Source: Lineolata rhizophorae (taxonomy: Eukaryota; Ascomycota; Dothideomycetes; Lineolatales; Lineolataceae). From it: a stretch of DNA of 64,000 bases. Both the position numbers and the translations under genes were made by a program. The notes under the pieces were generated by a model that was given only the letters and a program-made list of their open reading frames with translations, was not told the origin of the DNA and made no database searches. The DNA lies in contig MU001671.1 of NCBI GenBank assembly GCA_010093515.1, positions 618,808 through 682,807 on the forward strand, read 5' to 3'. Below, piece after piece: positions 35,935 through 47,395 of the stretch. Within the stretch, counting starts at the first letter, position 1. Each line of letters starts with the position of its first letter.

Positions 35935-36355
35935 AATTTGGAAAGACGACCTGGAAATGCCGAAGACCAAAATGGAGATACTAGAGGCGACGTATGCCAT
36001 GTTCTCCCCTACGGCCTGTGAGGCACGCGCCTACCTGCAGCCGGGGCTCAATGTGTCAAAATAGTTGAACTCTAATCCATTTGGATTTAATCTACTAGAT
36101 TTGGAGAACCAAGATGGTACAGTGACTAAATTTGTGTAAATCTCTCCTAGTTCCACGTTACTTTATATTATACCGATACACTATGTAAGCACGTTACTAC
36201 CTGCTCCCACTCAAAGCTTAAGATCTCCCTATTTATATACTTCTAAGCATAAGTCTAGTTATAAATTTAGTAGAGCTTGGTTAATTTGTATCAACCTTAA
36301 CTCCGTAAGTATTCTGCAGCCTAAGTAGTCTCACCGCCCAAGAATTCTATAGTCT
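35935..36355. other. AT-rich intergenic stretch
   Basis: Nothing supportable is seen beyond the likely 3' untranslated region of the F-box gene. Confidence 0.4.
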
Positions 36356-37260
36356 CATCATGTGCTCACGTAACGGAGGACTGGGGTACTTATAGTACTT
36401 CACATCCCATCACTGGAGGTTGCAACTCGATCCACTTCCATTCTGCTCAACACTTATTCGAAGAACTGAAGCTAGCTCGTGTCCATCGTATGATGATCCG
36501 TGTGGGAACACATCCGGTCCACAACCGCTCTGCTAACCCCTTCTAATCCACACTTGATTTGATTGCCGACACTTGGCGCCCACGGTCTCCTCCCGAGCTT
36601 CGTAACCTCTCCGTTAAGGCATCTTTCTAAAATAGGAGGAGCGAGGGTGCCTTAAGAGAAAGAAATAGAAGGTAAGTCTATAATAGCCGCACGAAGTACT
36701 GATAGAAATCTTGATAAGAATCACCCAAGAGCACTGTATAATAACTTATGTATACTTTCAATTCAAGAAAGCCTTTTCTAGGTATTCCTACCTCTATATC
36801 GTGCTATATAAACGTTTAATACTACAGTGAACTAGACTAGGTTTAGCGCCGCAATTGTATTATGAGCCACCCTTGGTCCAGAGACGATCTAGGATTATAT
36901 ACTAATAACTACGTATGTGGACGTAGATTCCGAGCGGACTACATGACATGCTGTCGAGATCCAGATTGTCCAAACATGGACATACTGAAGTATAGCTAGA
37001 TCAAGAAGCGCCCTCAACCTCAAACATCTGTATGAATCATCAACAATCGTGGCTAAACAGATCCTCATTTCGCACGCCTATTTATGAATTGCACTAGCGA
37101 ACATTTCTAACAAGGAGTTCGTAGTCCCTATCTCCTGTTGTATATCTCCCGTCTTCAACACCACAGCAACCACCGAACATTCGACCAACCCCAAACTACC
37201 ACTCCATCCGAAGCGACCTCGATCCGTCCCACTTAAAAAGGGGAGAATGTTGGGTGATCC
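36356..37260 (+). mobile_element. Possible relic of an LTR retrotransposon
   Basis: Near 36571 there is a TTGGCGCCC sequence like a primer-binding site, and at 37234-37246 a purine tract followed at once by TGTTGGG, as at the start of a 3' LTR. Between them lie about 660 bases with no pol-like frame. A matching pair of LTRs was not found, so both ends are uncertain. If it is an LTR element, it is an old, broken, internally deleted copy. Confidence 0.22.
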
Positions 37261-37919
37261 AACTCATACCTCCGCCAGCATCACCAAACATCTCATTCAA
37301 AAAGCAAAAAAAAGGATAATAATACCATTCCGATTACCTTACACATTGTACACAGAAAGGAAGGAACCCAGAGAGAGAAACCGCAGTTTGAAAGGAGACG
37401 GCTGTACTGTGATATACGAAGGTCCCAAGCCCACCAGTAAGCGCACAGCCATGCTTTGCACCACTGACGGCCATTGATTCTCTCTTCCATCCAGCCAACT
37501 GGTCGCAAATTGCGATTTCCCAAACAAGCCACCCCAAGACCCAGTCAGACCAGGGAAAAGAAAAAGATAAAAAGCGCCAGGTCGGTGATGAGAAGAGAGG
37601 TTTATCAGTTCTGTCAATTTTGTTTGATTAGCTAGAAACACACTGGGAATGCAGGACAAAATAAGCGGAAAATGCAGAGGCAAAGAAAAGGCAAAGCAAA
37701 GAAAGAAAAAAAAAAGCCGCTGCGACCCTTCCTCAGCTCACAGGGCCCATCTCTCCTCGGTGATCGACATACAATGATCTACCGACGCGCAGTTCCGGTC
37801 CAGCCAGGTCACCATTGCCAATTGAGTTCCACCTCACGCACGCAGAGCTATTACTAAACCTCACCTAGCCATCCTCACCCCACCCCTTCACTATCCTACC
37901 CGCTTGACCAGCCTACCAC
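37261..37919. other. 3' region of the eIF3a gene
   Basis: This A-rich stretch downstream of the eIF3a stop codon on the minus strand probably holds its 3' untranslated region. No gene is seen. Confidence 0.4.
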
Positions 37920-40900
37920 CTACTGCCCCCTCTTCGCAAACGCGCCCGGCCTATACTTCCCATCACTCGCGCCCTGCGGCGGCGGCGGCGGCCTCTCCTC
38001 CGCGGCCCTAGGCCCCGCCCCCGCCCCATCCATCGTCCTATTCCTCAACGCCGCCGGCACGGACGGGCCGGGCTTGGACCCTCCCGCCGCCGCCGGGCTC
38101 TGCGTCCTCGCCGGGGGGAGCTCTCTGTCGAACCCGCCACGTCCGCTTGAGCTGCGCTCCATGCCCATGCTGCGCCCGGACCCATCGCGCGAGCGCCAGC
38201 GGTCCTCGCCGCCACCGCTCTGGCGCAGCGCCGGCGGGACGTACCCGCCGCCCTGGCGACGAGTGGGGGGCGCCGCCGCCGGCGGTTCCACGGCCGCGGC
38301 CGCGGTCGGAGGCGTTGGCGGGGGGGCATTTCCTGCGGCGAGCCGGGCCGCCTCGCGTTCGCGCCACAAGGGCTTCTTGTCGCCGGCGAGGTGGAGGGTC
38401 GGAGGGCGGCTGCCGCCGGAAGAATCGGGGCGCTCGGCGTCGGCTGGGGCGGCTACGGGCGAAGGGCGCTCCAAGGTGCGCGGTGGTTCGCGCGTGGTGG
38501 CTTGCTTGCGAGCCGCGAGTTTGGCTTCGGCTTCCTCCTCGCGCTTGCGCTGGAGAGCGGCTTGCTCGTCCAGTTTGCTGCGAATTCCTGTTAGTATCGT
38601 CTGCTTGCTAGAGGTCGGAAATCACCGCGCTACCGAAGTGTACGTACCGACGCTTCTCTTCCCTCTCCGCCTTCTCCGCAGCCATCTTAGCGCGCAATTC
38701 TTCCTCGCGGCGTGCCTTCTCCTCTTCCTCGCGGGCGATTCGCTCCTCCTCTTCGCGCTGGAGCCTCTCGCGCTCCTCGCGCTCGCGCTGCTCGCGGGCC
38801 CGCGCGTTGCGCACCTCCTTGCGGCGCGCGTCCATCTTTTGCTGCAGCTCGCGCTCGGCCGCCTTCTTGCGCTTGTCGAACTCGGCCTTACGCTGCTCAC
38901 GTACCGTGTCGCGGAAATTCTCGTACACGGGTACCAGCCGGCTCAGGCGGTGCTTGAGCGCCACGTCCTCCTTGTGCTTGCGTTCCGCCTCCTTCAGCGT
39001 CTCGGCCTTCATCTTGTCGTAGGCGGCACTGTCAGCCTCCTTCTGGCGGGCGTAGTCCTCGTGGAGGTGCTTGACTTCCTCACGACGGAAGGCACGCTCC
39101 AAGTGGTCGATGCGCTTGCCCGTGACGCGGAGACGCTCGCCAAGCTCGTTCTTCTCCCTCTCAAGAGCGGCAAGCTTAAGGGCACGGATGCGGTGGCTGT
39201 CGAGCTCACTGGGGTCTAAACTGCTGATATCGATGCCTTTAATTCCGTGTTTGATTTCGTTGAGTTGCTTCTCGATTTCTTCCCGCTGCACGCGCTGCTG
39301 CTCCATCTTGAGGCGACGCAGTTCGCGCTCACGTTGCTCCTCAGCCCGTCGCTGGGTCTCCATATCTTGCAACTGCTGGGCGCGGATGCGCTTCCGGTTA
39401 GCCTCCTCCTTCTCCTTTTGCGCAAGCGCGGTGGATGCAGCCTGCTTCTTGCGTTCGATCACATCGCGACGCGCGAGCGTCTCCTGGCGCTCCTTGTCCG
39501 CGCCTTCCTTGGTCCGTTCGAGAGCAGCGGCCTTGGCCGCCAAACGCTCCTCGTTGAAGCTAGGATCGACATACTGGCAGGTGATGAAGAGAGATTTGGC
39601 GAGACGAGTAAGCTGCGTGCGTACAATTTCGGCAGGCGTGCTCTGGAGGCGCTGGACGGTCCCCGTCTCGGCTTCAGCCGAACCGGCGTGAGTGCCAGGG
39701 TGCAAGGCCCTTGCGGAGGAGAAGACGTCGGAGTCGAACGTGAGGACACCGGCGGCATGGTCGATGCGGATGGCCAGATCGCCTTTCTTGCAACCGTTCA
39801 TGATGAACTTTTCGATCATGCCGCTGCTGACCTTGAACGGATCAGGGAACTGGGCTAGGTCGAGCACAAACTTGAGCTCCACCGACTCGTACACTTGGGA
39901 GAGCTGTTGGAACAGGCGGGTGAGGATGACCTGCTGAAGCGGCACGATGTACTTCTGCATCTCGGGGTCGGCGCCGATTTGAGCTAGGATGGGAGAGATT
40001 TTCTTGCAGATAGAGAGAGGGTGGAAGTCGACCTCGAGAATATTGTAGAGTTCCCGAATCTCGGGCCGGCAGCGCCGCAGAAGACTCTTGTTAAGCGCGT
40101 CCTTGAAAAGGATGGCACGGGTGGGCGCCGTAGTCATGCCCAGCAAGTTCGTTAGACGCACGTTCTTGCTCTTCTTCGCCTCGTCCACGTCGACCATGGC
40201 GCCACGAGAGCGGGACGTGCTGATGACGGGAATTGCCAGAGCGGAAAGGATCACGAAAGACGCAGCCTTGGTCATGTCCGCGTCCGTCACCGCAGGATTG
40301 TCCCGCTTATGGCTCTGTCCGGAGGCGACAGCAGCGGCCGACTGACGCAAAAGATTGTAGTACCTGCTCCAAGCAGCAGCGTGGAACAGGTAGTTCTCGC
40401 TAACAAGGAAGATGCGGGTAAGCTTCTCGAAATAGTTGGCCATCATAATGTTCTTGGCGGGCCTCTTGCTCAGGTTAAGAAGGGTGTGGATATCCTCAAC
40501 GCTGCGGAAAGCCTCTTGCCACAGCTCCAATTCGACCGCAACATTCAGTTGTTGGAAGCGGGTATCCAGGTGGCGCTGAAGGGTATCCGGGTCGCTGAGG
40601 TTGATGGCGTGCATCTGAGACGAGAACTTGGCCGCATTCTGGAGATGGTTGCGCAAGAGCTCGCACAGGCGGCGGAACTCCGTCTTGCGAGCGTACTTGG
40701 AGCAGAACTCAAACGCCTCGTGGGCGGTCCGCTGGTACATAGTCTCCAGGCGAGCGTTGTTCTTGAAGATATCCAACACCGTGCGGTAGGTCTCCCAGAG
40801 GAACTTCAGCCATGGCGTGACGATAGCCCGATCGGTACGGTCCTTCGATTGCTCGCCCGAAACGGTCGAAAGGAGGATGGATTCAGGCGTTTCAGAGGCC

Positions 40901-41523
40901 TCGAGATCTTCGACGTTGGCCGGGGCCGAAGACTCGATGGTCGACTGGACCTCTTCGGCACGAGCCTGAGCCTCGGTGACCTTCTGGCGGGCCAGCTCCG
41001 TGAACTTGTTGAAGACAGCCTTTGATTCAAAAGCGAGGTCAGCACCCCCGACAGAGACCCGGACAGAGACCCGGACAGAGACTCGGATATGGATGGTTAG
41101 GGATGATGTGGCAAGCGTACCTCGATAGTGCCCACGTTTGTGTTTTGCGCCGTGTTCTTGTACTGGTAGAGGCCATCTTTGGCCAGCTTGCCTTTGCGAA
41201 GTTCGACACAGAGCTCGACGAACTTGAGCATCACTGGCTCGAGCGAGGTGATGGGGCTGTTGCGGCTCCGCTTGGAGACGACATGTTCGTGAAGTAGCGA
41301 CAGCGCCGCCGGCGACTGGCCTACATTGATGAGTTCTTCGGCGCGCTGCCGGCGAGAAGCGTTTGTTAGTGCGGCTTGTTGCGAATAGCAAAGCAGGCCA
41401 GGCGTGGCGGCCAGCTGGATGCGCGATGGGAAAGACGCGCGATGAGCGCACAAAGGGGAATGAAAGGGGTAGATGACGCACCTTGAGGATGTTCTCCGGC
41501 TTGGAATGCGGCGGAGGAGGCAT
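37920..41523 (-). CDS. tif32: Eukaryotic translation initiation factor 3 subunit a (four exons)
   Basis: Minus-strand exons 41523-41482, 41345-41121, 41019-38648 and 38577-37920 keep phase and give about 1098 residues. Exon 1 codes only [14 protein letters not shown], joined to [22 protein letters not shown], the typical eIF3a start. Conserved N-terminal blocks follow ([49 protein letters not shown]). A PCI domain lies around 330-510. After about 560 comes the long Glu/Arg/Lys-rich helical region, and the last 180 residues are rich in Pro, Gly and Ser. The protein is the scaffold of the eIF3 complex on the 40S subunit. Intron 2 contains a 12-bp tandem repeat. The last join (CG|C) uses the second of two nearby acceptors, chosen because it restores [11 protein letters not shown]. 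Confidence 0.93.
41044..41090 (-). repeat. 12-bp tandem repeat inside eIF3a intron 2
   Basis: The unit GTCTCTGTCCGG occurs about three times in a row in the intron between exons 2 and 3. It is short and non-coding. Confidence 0.6.
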
Positions 41524-43396
41524 GATGGGCAGCCTCCTCTCGGACGAGGATTCGAGTCGACGCGGGCGATGTCAGTGGTGCTGCGTGATGGGCGACGTCG
41601 ACGCGGCGATGATGACCGTCGTTGGTGGTTGTGCCGGGCGAGGTGGGCGAGCGCGCGCTTTGCAACTTGGTTGGAATGGGAGGTTTGGGTCGCGGCGTGG
41701 GCCGAGTTGTGCCCGTTCAGGCTGTGCTAGTGCCGCTAAGCGAGCCCTTCTCTGCGCAGAGTCATCGCCCGCGGCAGGGCCAAGACTACGTACCACGTAC
41801 GGTGCGTGGGCGGAGCGCGGCAGCGCGGCCCAAAGAGCAGCCGACGGTCCCGTGCCGCGCTCCCCGTGGCCCGGGCCCGAGCTGCCATCGCCGTCGCGCA
41901 AAACCATCACGACACGGCGGCCCCTGGCGTTGCGGGGCACCGCCGCCGCCCGCCGTGGGGGCAAACCGCTACTCCGCATATGTCACCGCGCAGTAAGGCA
42001 GAATGCTTGACGTTGCGGCGCGTGGCGGGAAGTAGCCCTACGATGGGCATTTTGCGGTGAAGGTCGAGAGGCCCGGCAGCAAAGCAGCGAAGCGGCGGCG
42101 CCGGCGGGACGTCCCCTGCACCTCCGGCCTGGACTAGCGGCAGAATTGTCTTTCCCGCTACGGAGTAGCCTCTGCCCTTACCCGAGGCCGAGGATGCCCG
42201 GCGCCGGCGCAGGGCCCCTCTCCTCCTCCGCGTTCCTGCGCCATACGCGACTCCGTCTTGGGTTCGTCGCCCTGGCTCTTTTCTGGAAAGAGAGCGCAGA
42301 CGCGGGGGGCAGCTCTCGGCATCTTTCCGAGACATCTTTTTGGGTTCCCGCTGCCGCATAGCGGAGATCTCCCTCTGCTTTCCCCATCCTCTGTCCCCAT
42401 AGATTTCCGGAAGGGGTACATATGTGTGTGCGTGCGTGTGTGTGGCACGCCGTTGGATACGAGGCGCAATGCAGAAGGGCGAGCAGCGTACCCGCCCGCG
42501 CCTGCAGCTGACGCAGGAGGTTTCAATTTCTACGTATATGTAGGTACGTTGCAATATACGATGGTATATGGCTTCGGATCAGATCAGAGAGGCCTCGGAA
42601 GTGACCAAGGTTGAAAAAGAATTCATGCGGCGGAGGCCCGGAGGAAAAGCAAAGCCACCTGCGGAGGACGGCCGTTTTCAGTGATAAATTGCGTGCGGCA
42701 TCGCGGGTCGCACACAGGCGGCCGGCTGTCTCTGGTCGGGGAGTAAAAAAGCTAAAGGCCCGCCGGCTAGTGCGGCTTGGCGTTTGGTCCGGATTATTGC
42801 GGCCGGAGGGCAGCAGCCCCGGACTGGGGGCCGGGGCCGGCGCCGGCCCAGCGGCGCTGGCTCACTCCCCTTCCCGTTGCCCTGTTCCTTTTGCTGAGGT
42901 GCACTGGGTAAGCCAACACCAACTCCAGCCTTTCACCCTCCCGCACGCAGACCCAACCACCACCGCCCGACGGCCCAATTCGCATCCGCAAACGCCGCGC
43001 ACCCATCAACCTTCGGCCGCGCGCCCTTTCCGTCGGCCCATTCTCGTGCCCTGACAAGTCTGCTTTTGTCGCTGGCGCCCCCTGCTTCGCGCCTGCCTGG
43101 TGGAGCTGCCTTTCGTCGCTTCCCGCGCTCGGTAGAAATCCCACTCCTCCCCCCCGAGCACAAGAGCCACACAATCCCTGCCCAAACCTGCCACCTAAGA
43201 CCTGCCTCCACCCGCTGTCGCGACGCGCCGTTTGCTCACGACCCACCGTTCCAGCAACAAGCTTTCCAGCTCCAAAGGCTTCGTCCACGTCCTCGCACCC
43301 CCCCCCTCTCGCCCTCCTTTCTCCCTCTCCCATCGTCGCGCTTCTCCGAGACGCAGAGCCGCCTTTGATCCCCCCCCGGCGCCAACCTCACCGCGC
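41524..43396. promoter_or_regulatory. Divergent promoter region of eIF3a and the G-gamma gene
   Basis: The two start codons point away from each other across 1.87 kb of GC-rich DNA. The last 350 bases before the G-gamma start are pyrimidine-rich, as is usual near fungal transcription starts. The long frames seen here on both strands have no domain features. Confidence 0.5.
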
Positions 43397-43932
43397 ATGT
43401 TCCCTTCGACCAAGATCATGGCTGGGCCGTACGAGATCCGGACGGGCGGCGAGGGCAAGAGCAAGAAGCAGAGCATGGCGGAGCTCAAGCTGCGGCGACT
43501 CACCGAGCTGAACGCCCGGCTGAAGGAGGATCTGGAGCGGAGGCGCATACCGGTCTCCGAGGCCGCCCTCGAGTACGTTTTTGTTCCCCGCCGCGCTTTC
43601 CTTCTGCCGCGGCCCCTTCTTCATCTTTCCGATGTGAGTCGAGGACGATTTGCTGACGTCTGCTCGCGTGTGTGCGCGCGCCACGCTTCGAATCAGCCTC
43701 ATTGCGTTCACGGATAAGGAACCAAAGGACTTCATGGTGCCGTCCCGCTGGGGAGCTGTGAGTGGCCCCTCTTCCTCCCACCCCTTGGATCCAACCGAGC
43801 AGTTTTTGGATGCTCTCCCCCACCACTGAACCAACTGCCCGTTGCTGACGATGACCCCCTCCCCATCAGGTTCCCAAGAACGAAGACCCCTACGCTCCCC
43901 AGCAGAGCGGCGGATGCTGCATCGTCATGTAA
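43397..43932 (+). CDS. Heterotrimeric G protein gamma subunit (three exons)
   Basis: Exons 43397-43572, 43697-43757 and 43870-43932 give about 99 residues. The G-gamma helix is clear (KQSMAELKLRRLTELNARLK and on to ERRRIPVSEAA), followed by FMVPSRWGAVPKNEDPYAPQQ. The protein ends GGCCIVM: a CaaX box for prenylation with a neighbouring Cys that could be palmitoylated. It is expected to pair with G-beta at the plasma membrane in pheromone, nutrient and development signalling. Two in-frame ATGs (43397 and 43418) are possible starts; family members usually begin close to the helix, so the second is credible. The two downstream exons are only 61 and 63 bases. It corresponds to GNG-1/GpgA of other ascomycetes. 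Confidence 0.92.
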
Positions 43933-46900
43933 ATCCCTTTCTTACTCTTCACGGACAAACATTTCCTTTGTGTGGACAAAAACCTGTCTTCCTCCCCGCC
44001 CCGCCGAGGAGGTGGATCACCACCGGCAGCCGTGTTTACGACGCTCCCACTGGCTGCTAGAACTCCTTTGATTTCTTTTCTTGTTACTTCCTTTAGTTTA
44101 TCCCCCCGCCCCCCCTGTTAGCCGGTTTCTCCTTCTACGGTCCATAATAAGTTTCGGTTTTGGGACAATTCGAAAAGGCAGATGCGGGCCTGTGTTTTGG
44201 GCACGGGTTTTTCAGGCTTCCGATTACGGGATTCTTTTTTTTTTTTTTCCTCTTCTCTTCCCTTTCTTCCCGGTGTTGCAGGTGTGTGTGTGTGCTTTGC
44301 GTGTGTATGTGTGGTGAAGGTAGTTCCAACCGAATCATCATCAACATCTCAGCGGCATGTACGATAGGATCCAATGCGGTCTTCTCTTGATGGCAAAGGG
44401 AAACTATGCCCTGACAAGACTTGTCATTCTCATAACGTCGGTATTTTCTTTTCGAGCGAGAATGGAAGGATTGGTTTGGGTAGATAGCCGCAACTTTATG
44501 CCATGTGCGTTTCCTCTTCTGCCATCGATGTGCTTTGGTGGATTGTTCCAAAAATGTCAAAGAGCTTTTCAAGGTATGCTTGCGCTGCGCTGGAACATGT
44601 GTGTGCGTGCATGTGCGTACATGTGTCCTGGGCTTCTCAAACACCGCTATACCTACGCATTCTCCATAAAACAAGCCTTTGAACTACATACATACATCCA
44701 ATCTTCACGCCAGGACATTTTAAGCTCTTAGCGGCTCCTTGACGAAAGATCGGATCGGAGCCGCATTCTGCGCCGCCATCTAACCAGCTGTCGTCCGGGC
44801 CCAGATTGGTCCAAAATGTCGTCCAAGTGCGATCTCCAGGCCGGGGATTCCGCGCCGGGCTCCGCCAAGAAGCGATGTGCAGCACGGGTCCGGCTCTTTG
44901 GGGAGCGGGGGAAGGCAAGGAATCGGATGGAATGGGCGTCTCATGGAATGGGCTTCTCTCGCCCGCTCGCTCTCTCCCACCTTCAGCCACGCTCTAGGTC
45001 TGATCCTCTCAAGCCACAGGCCTGAGGCTCTGTGGCCCGATTGTACCTATGCACTCCGTACGTAGTATGTATGTCCTGTGCTACCTAAGGTCCCCGGACG
45101 CCGAGAGTCGTGGACATGGGATGCTTGTGGCGTGGCGTCCGGTTTCAATTGTCGCGGTTGCCGAGCGCCGAATTTGAAATCCCACGCCAAGGGTTTGGCG
45201 ATGGGACGAGAAGGGAGGGAAGGACGACTCAGACACGTCGATCACGGGTTCAAGCGTGTGGTGCTGTAGTCAGGGTAGTGCCCGGCAACTGAAAAAGTAG
45301 GTATGTGGTAGAGGACTACGTACGGTCGCTAAGGGATCATCACGGGGAAGCTGATAGGTCTTGAACTAGGCGCTAGAATATTCCGATCAGATTTCTTTAT
45401 GGTTTCTTTTTTTTCTTTTACTCCTCAGTCCTTCACCATGCTTTTGCCAAAAGTTTCTCGCCGCTAATGGCGGGCTCTCCTTGGTAGAAGCGCTTGTGCA
45501 TGTACCATACGGATCTTAGAGGCCTTCGCAGCCTCAAGGAGACGAAAAGCACGTTGCTATGAGGTAAAGGTTCTGGCCGGACCACCCCACGCGGAGCCCG
45601 GTAAGTCACCAGGGCGGGACTTTTGGCTTTTTAGTCATGCGGAGCACTGCCGCTTCCCGGACGCGCAACCCGGCATGGCAGGTGAGAGAACGCCTCGGAC
45701 GCCTCGAGATTGGCACGCCGGCCCGGCCTCCAGGTTGTGTCCTTCGCCGAATCACCCACAGGAGCACGACACATCGAAATGCAGGTCGCGGTGTTGAGTT
45801 TCTTTTTGCTTGGTTGCGCAGCTGTGGCGCGTTCGCTACGAGCGCATCGGGGAGGTGCGGAGAGGGGAAGGAGTCTTGAAGATGAACGGCGTCCAGTGAG
45901 AGAGGAGCCCCAGGTCTCCGACGGACCAATCGCGACCTCACCAATGGGGCTGTGGCTGGGCTGCCTAGTGGCGAGAAAGTGCCGGGATTTGTCGGCGTCT
46001 TCCAGGCCTCACATGATGGGTCTGTGAGCCGGGGGGCAGTCGAGTACCAGTGCAGCAACAGCAGCGCTTCTATGCCCCCGGACAACGCACGGAAGGCTAT
46101 AGCAGTCGTGTAGGCAGAACGCTGGGGATGTTCTCGGGATGTTCTCGGGTGGTGCAGGTGGATGTGGCGGGTTGGAGGGGATGGGTGGATGCCGACGGTC
46201 GTCAGTCCTGCCAGTCACAAGGCGCCCAGAACCCTCCCCCGAGGCGCGACAGCCCTTATCTCGCCAGCAGTTTGCGCCCGCCGCGGCGCGCGATCCCTGC
46301 CGCAGCAGCAGCCTTTTGGGGCCCGCGGGCGGCGCGGCCGCCCTTCCCGATGCGCTGGTTTGCCAATTGCGTCCTCGTTCGCTCCGAAGTTCGCCTGGGG
46401 CTGGCGTTCCTCCACCACCACCGTCCGCCGCCTCCTCGCATCGCCGTCACGCCTCCTCTCTCTTTTTCGCCTCTTCCCCTCGCGGCCTCGCGCCGACGGC
46501 CTTCTGCGCGCTGCCCCTTCACTCGCTTGTGCGTCTCCGCCTCTCCTCTCCGCAACAGCAGCAACGGCAGGCCGGGTCGCCGAACGGACGGGTCCTCGAG
46601 CCAAGAGGGACAGGCCCCACCTGAGCCTAAAGAGGTTTTGCTGCGAATCGCGGCGAGGACATCCCGCGCGCATCAGCTACCAAACGGGGTCCGTGCGTCC
46701 GCCCAACCACTCTCGTCGCTTCACCACCCGGCAAACCGCGAAAGAATTGTCGTGCCAGCCTCGAGCCGCCTGCGGGTGACCATTGCAGTCTGTTCGCGCG
46801 AAGAGGAAAGCAAAAAAGGGCTTGGATAGGCGACTTCATTTCCCCCCTAGCCGCGCTCGGTACCACACTTACCAACCGCGCTCCGTGTGCAAACGGCAAA

Positions 46901-47012
46901 AACTTCCCCTCTACTCCCGAGCTCCCCACCAGCCCGCGTCGGGCCGCGCAACAACGACTGTAGAAGATAAAGAAGCTTTCCACCACCGCCGACCCGACCC
47001 GCTGCTCCTACT
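43933..47012. other. 3-kb intergenic region upstream of the bHLH gene
   Basis: The left part holds the 3' untranslated region of the G-gamma gene and TG-rich simple sequence (about 44281-44315). The right part, from about 46.2 kb, is GC-rich and pyrimidine-rich and probably contains the promoter and a long leader of the bHLH gene. A 12-bp direct duplication (GATGTTCTCGGG) occurs near 46127-46151. Frames such as 46050-46829 show no family features. Confidence 0.45.
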
Positions 47013-47314
47013 ATGAACGTGCCGCCATCGGGCCCGCCGTGGACGGCGCCGCCGCCCCAGCCCGACCACTACAGCCAGCAGGACATGGACCAAGAGTTCC
47101 AGGGCCTGCTCGACCTCGACAACATCGACATCGACTTCCCGATTTACGACGCCGGCGGCGACGGCGGCGGCGCGGCCGGGGACGGCGACCAGGACGGCGC
47201 CAATGGCGCGGGAGCAAACGGCCACCACCATCCGGCGTCGACGTCGGCGCCGGTGTCGGCGCCGGGAAGCGCTGGGTTGGTGGGCGGCGTGGGGCAGGAG
47301 GGGCAGCAAGGGCG

Positions 47315-47395
<81 letters not shown>

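Noticed and set aside
38074-39219. 381-codon plus-strand frame antisense to eIF3a
   Set aside because: Shadow of the Glu/Arg/Lys-rich eIF3a codons, which read as Leu/Ser/Ala runs on the other strand.
46127-46151. Direct duplication GATGTTCTCGGG
   Set aside because: Only two short copies; ordinary replication slippage is enough to explain it.
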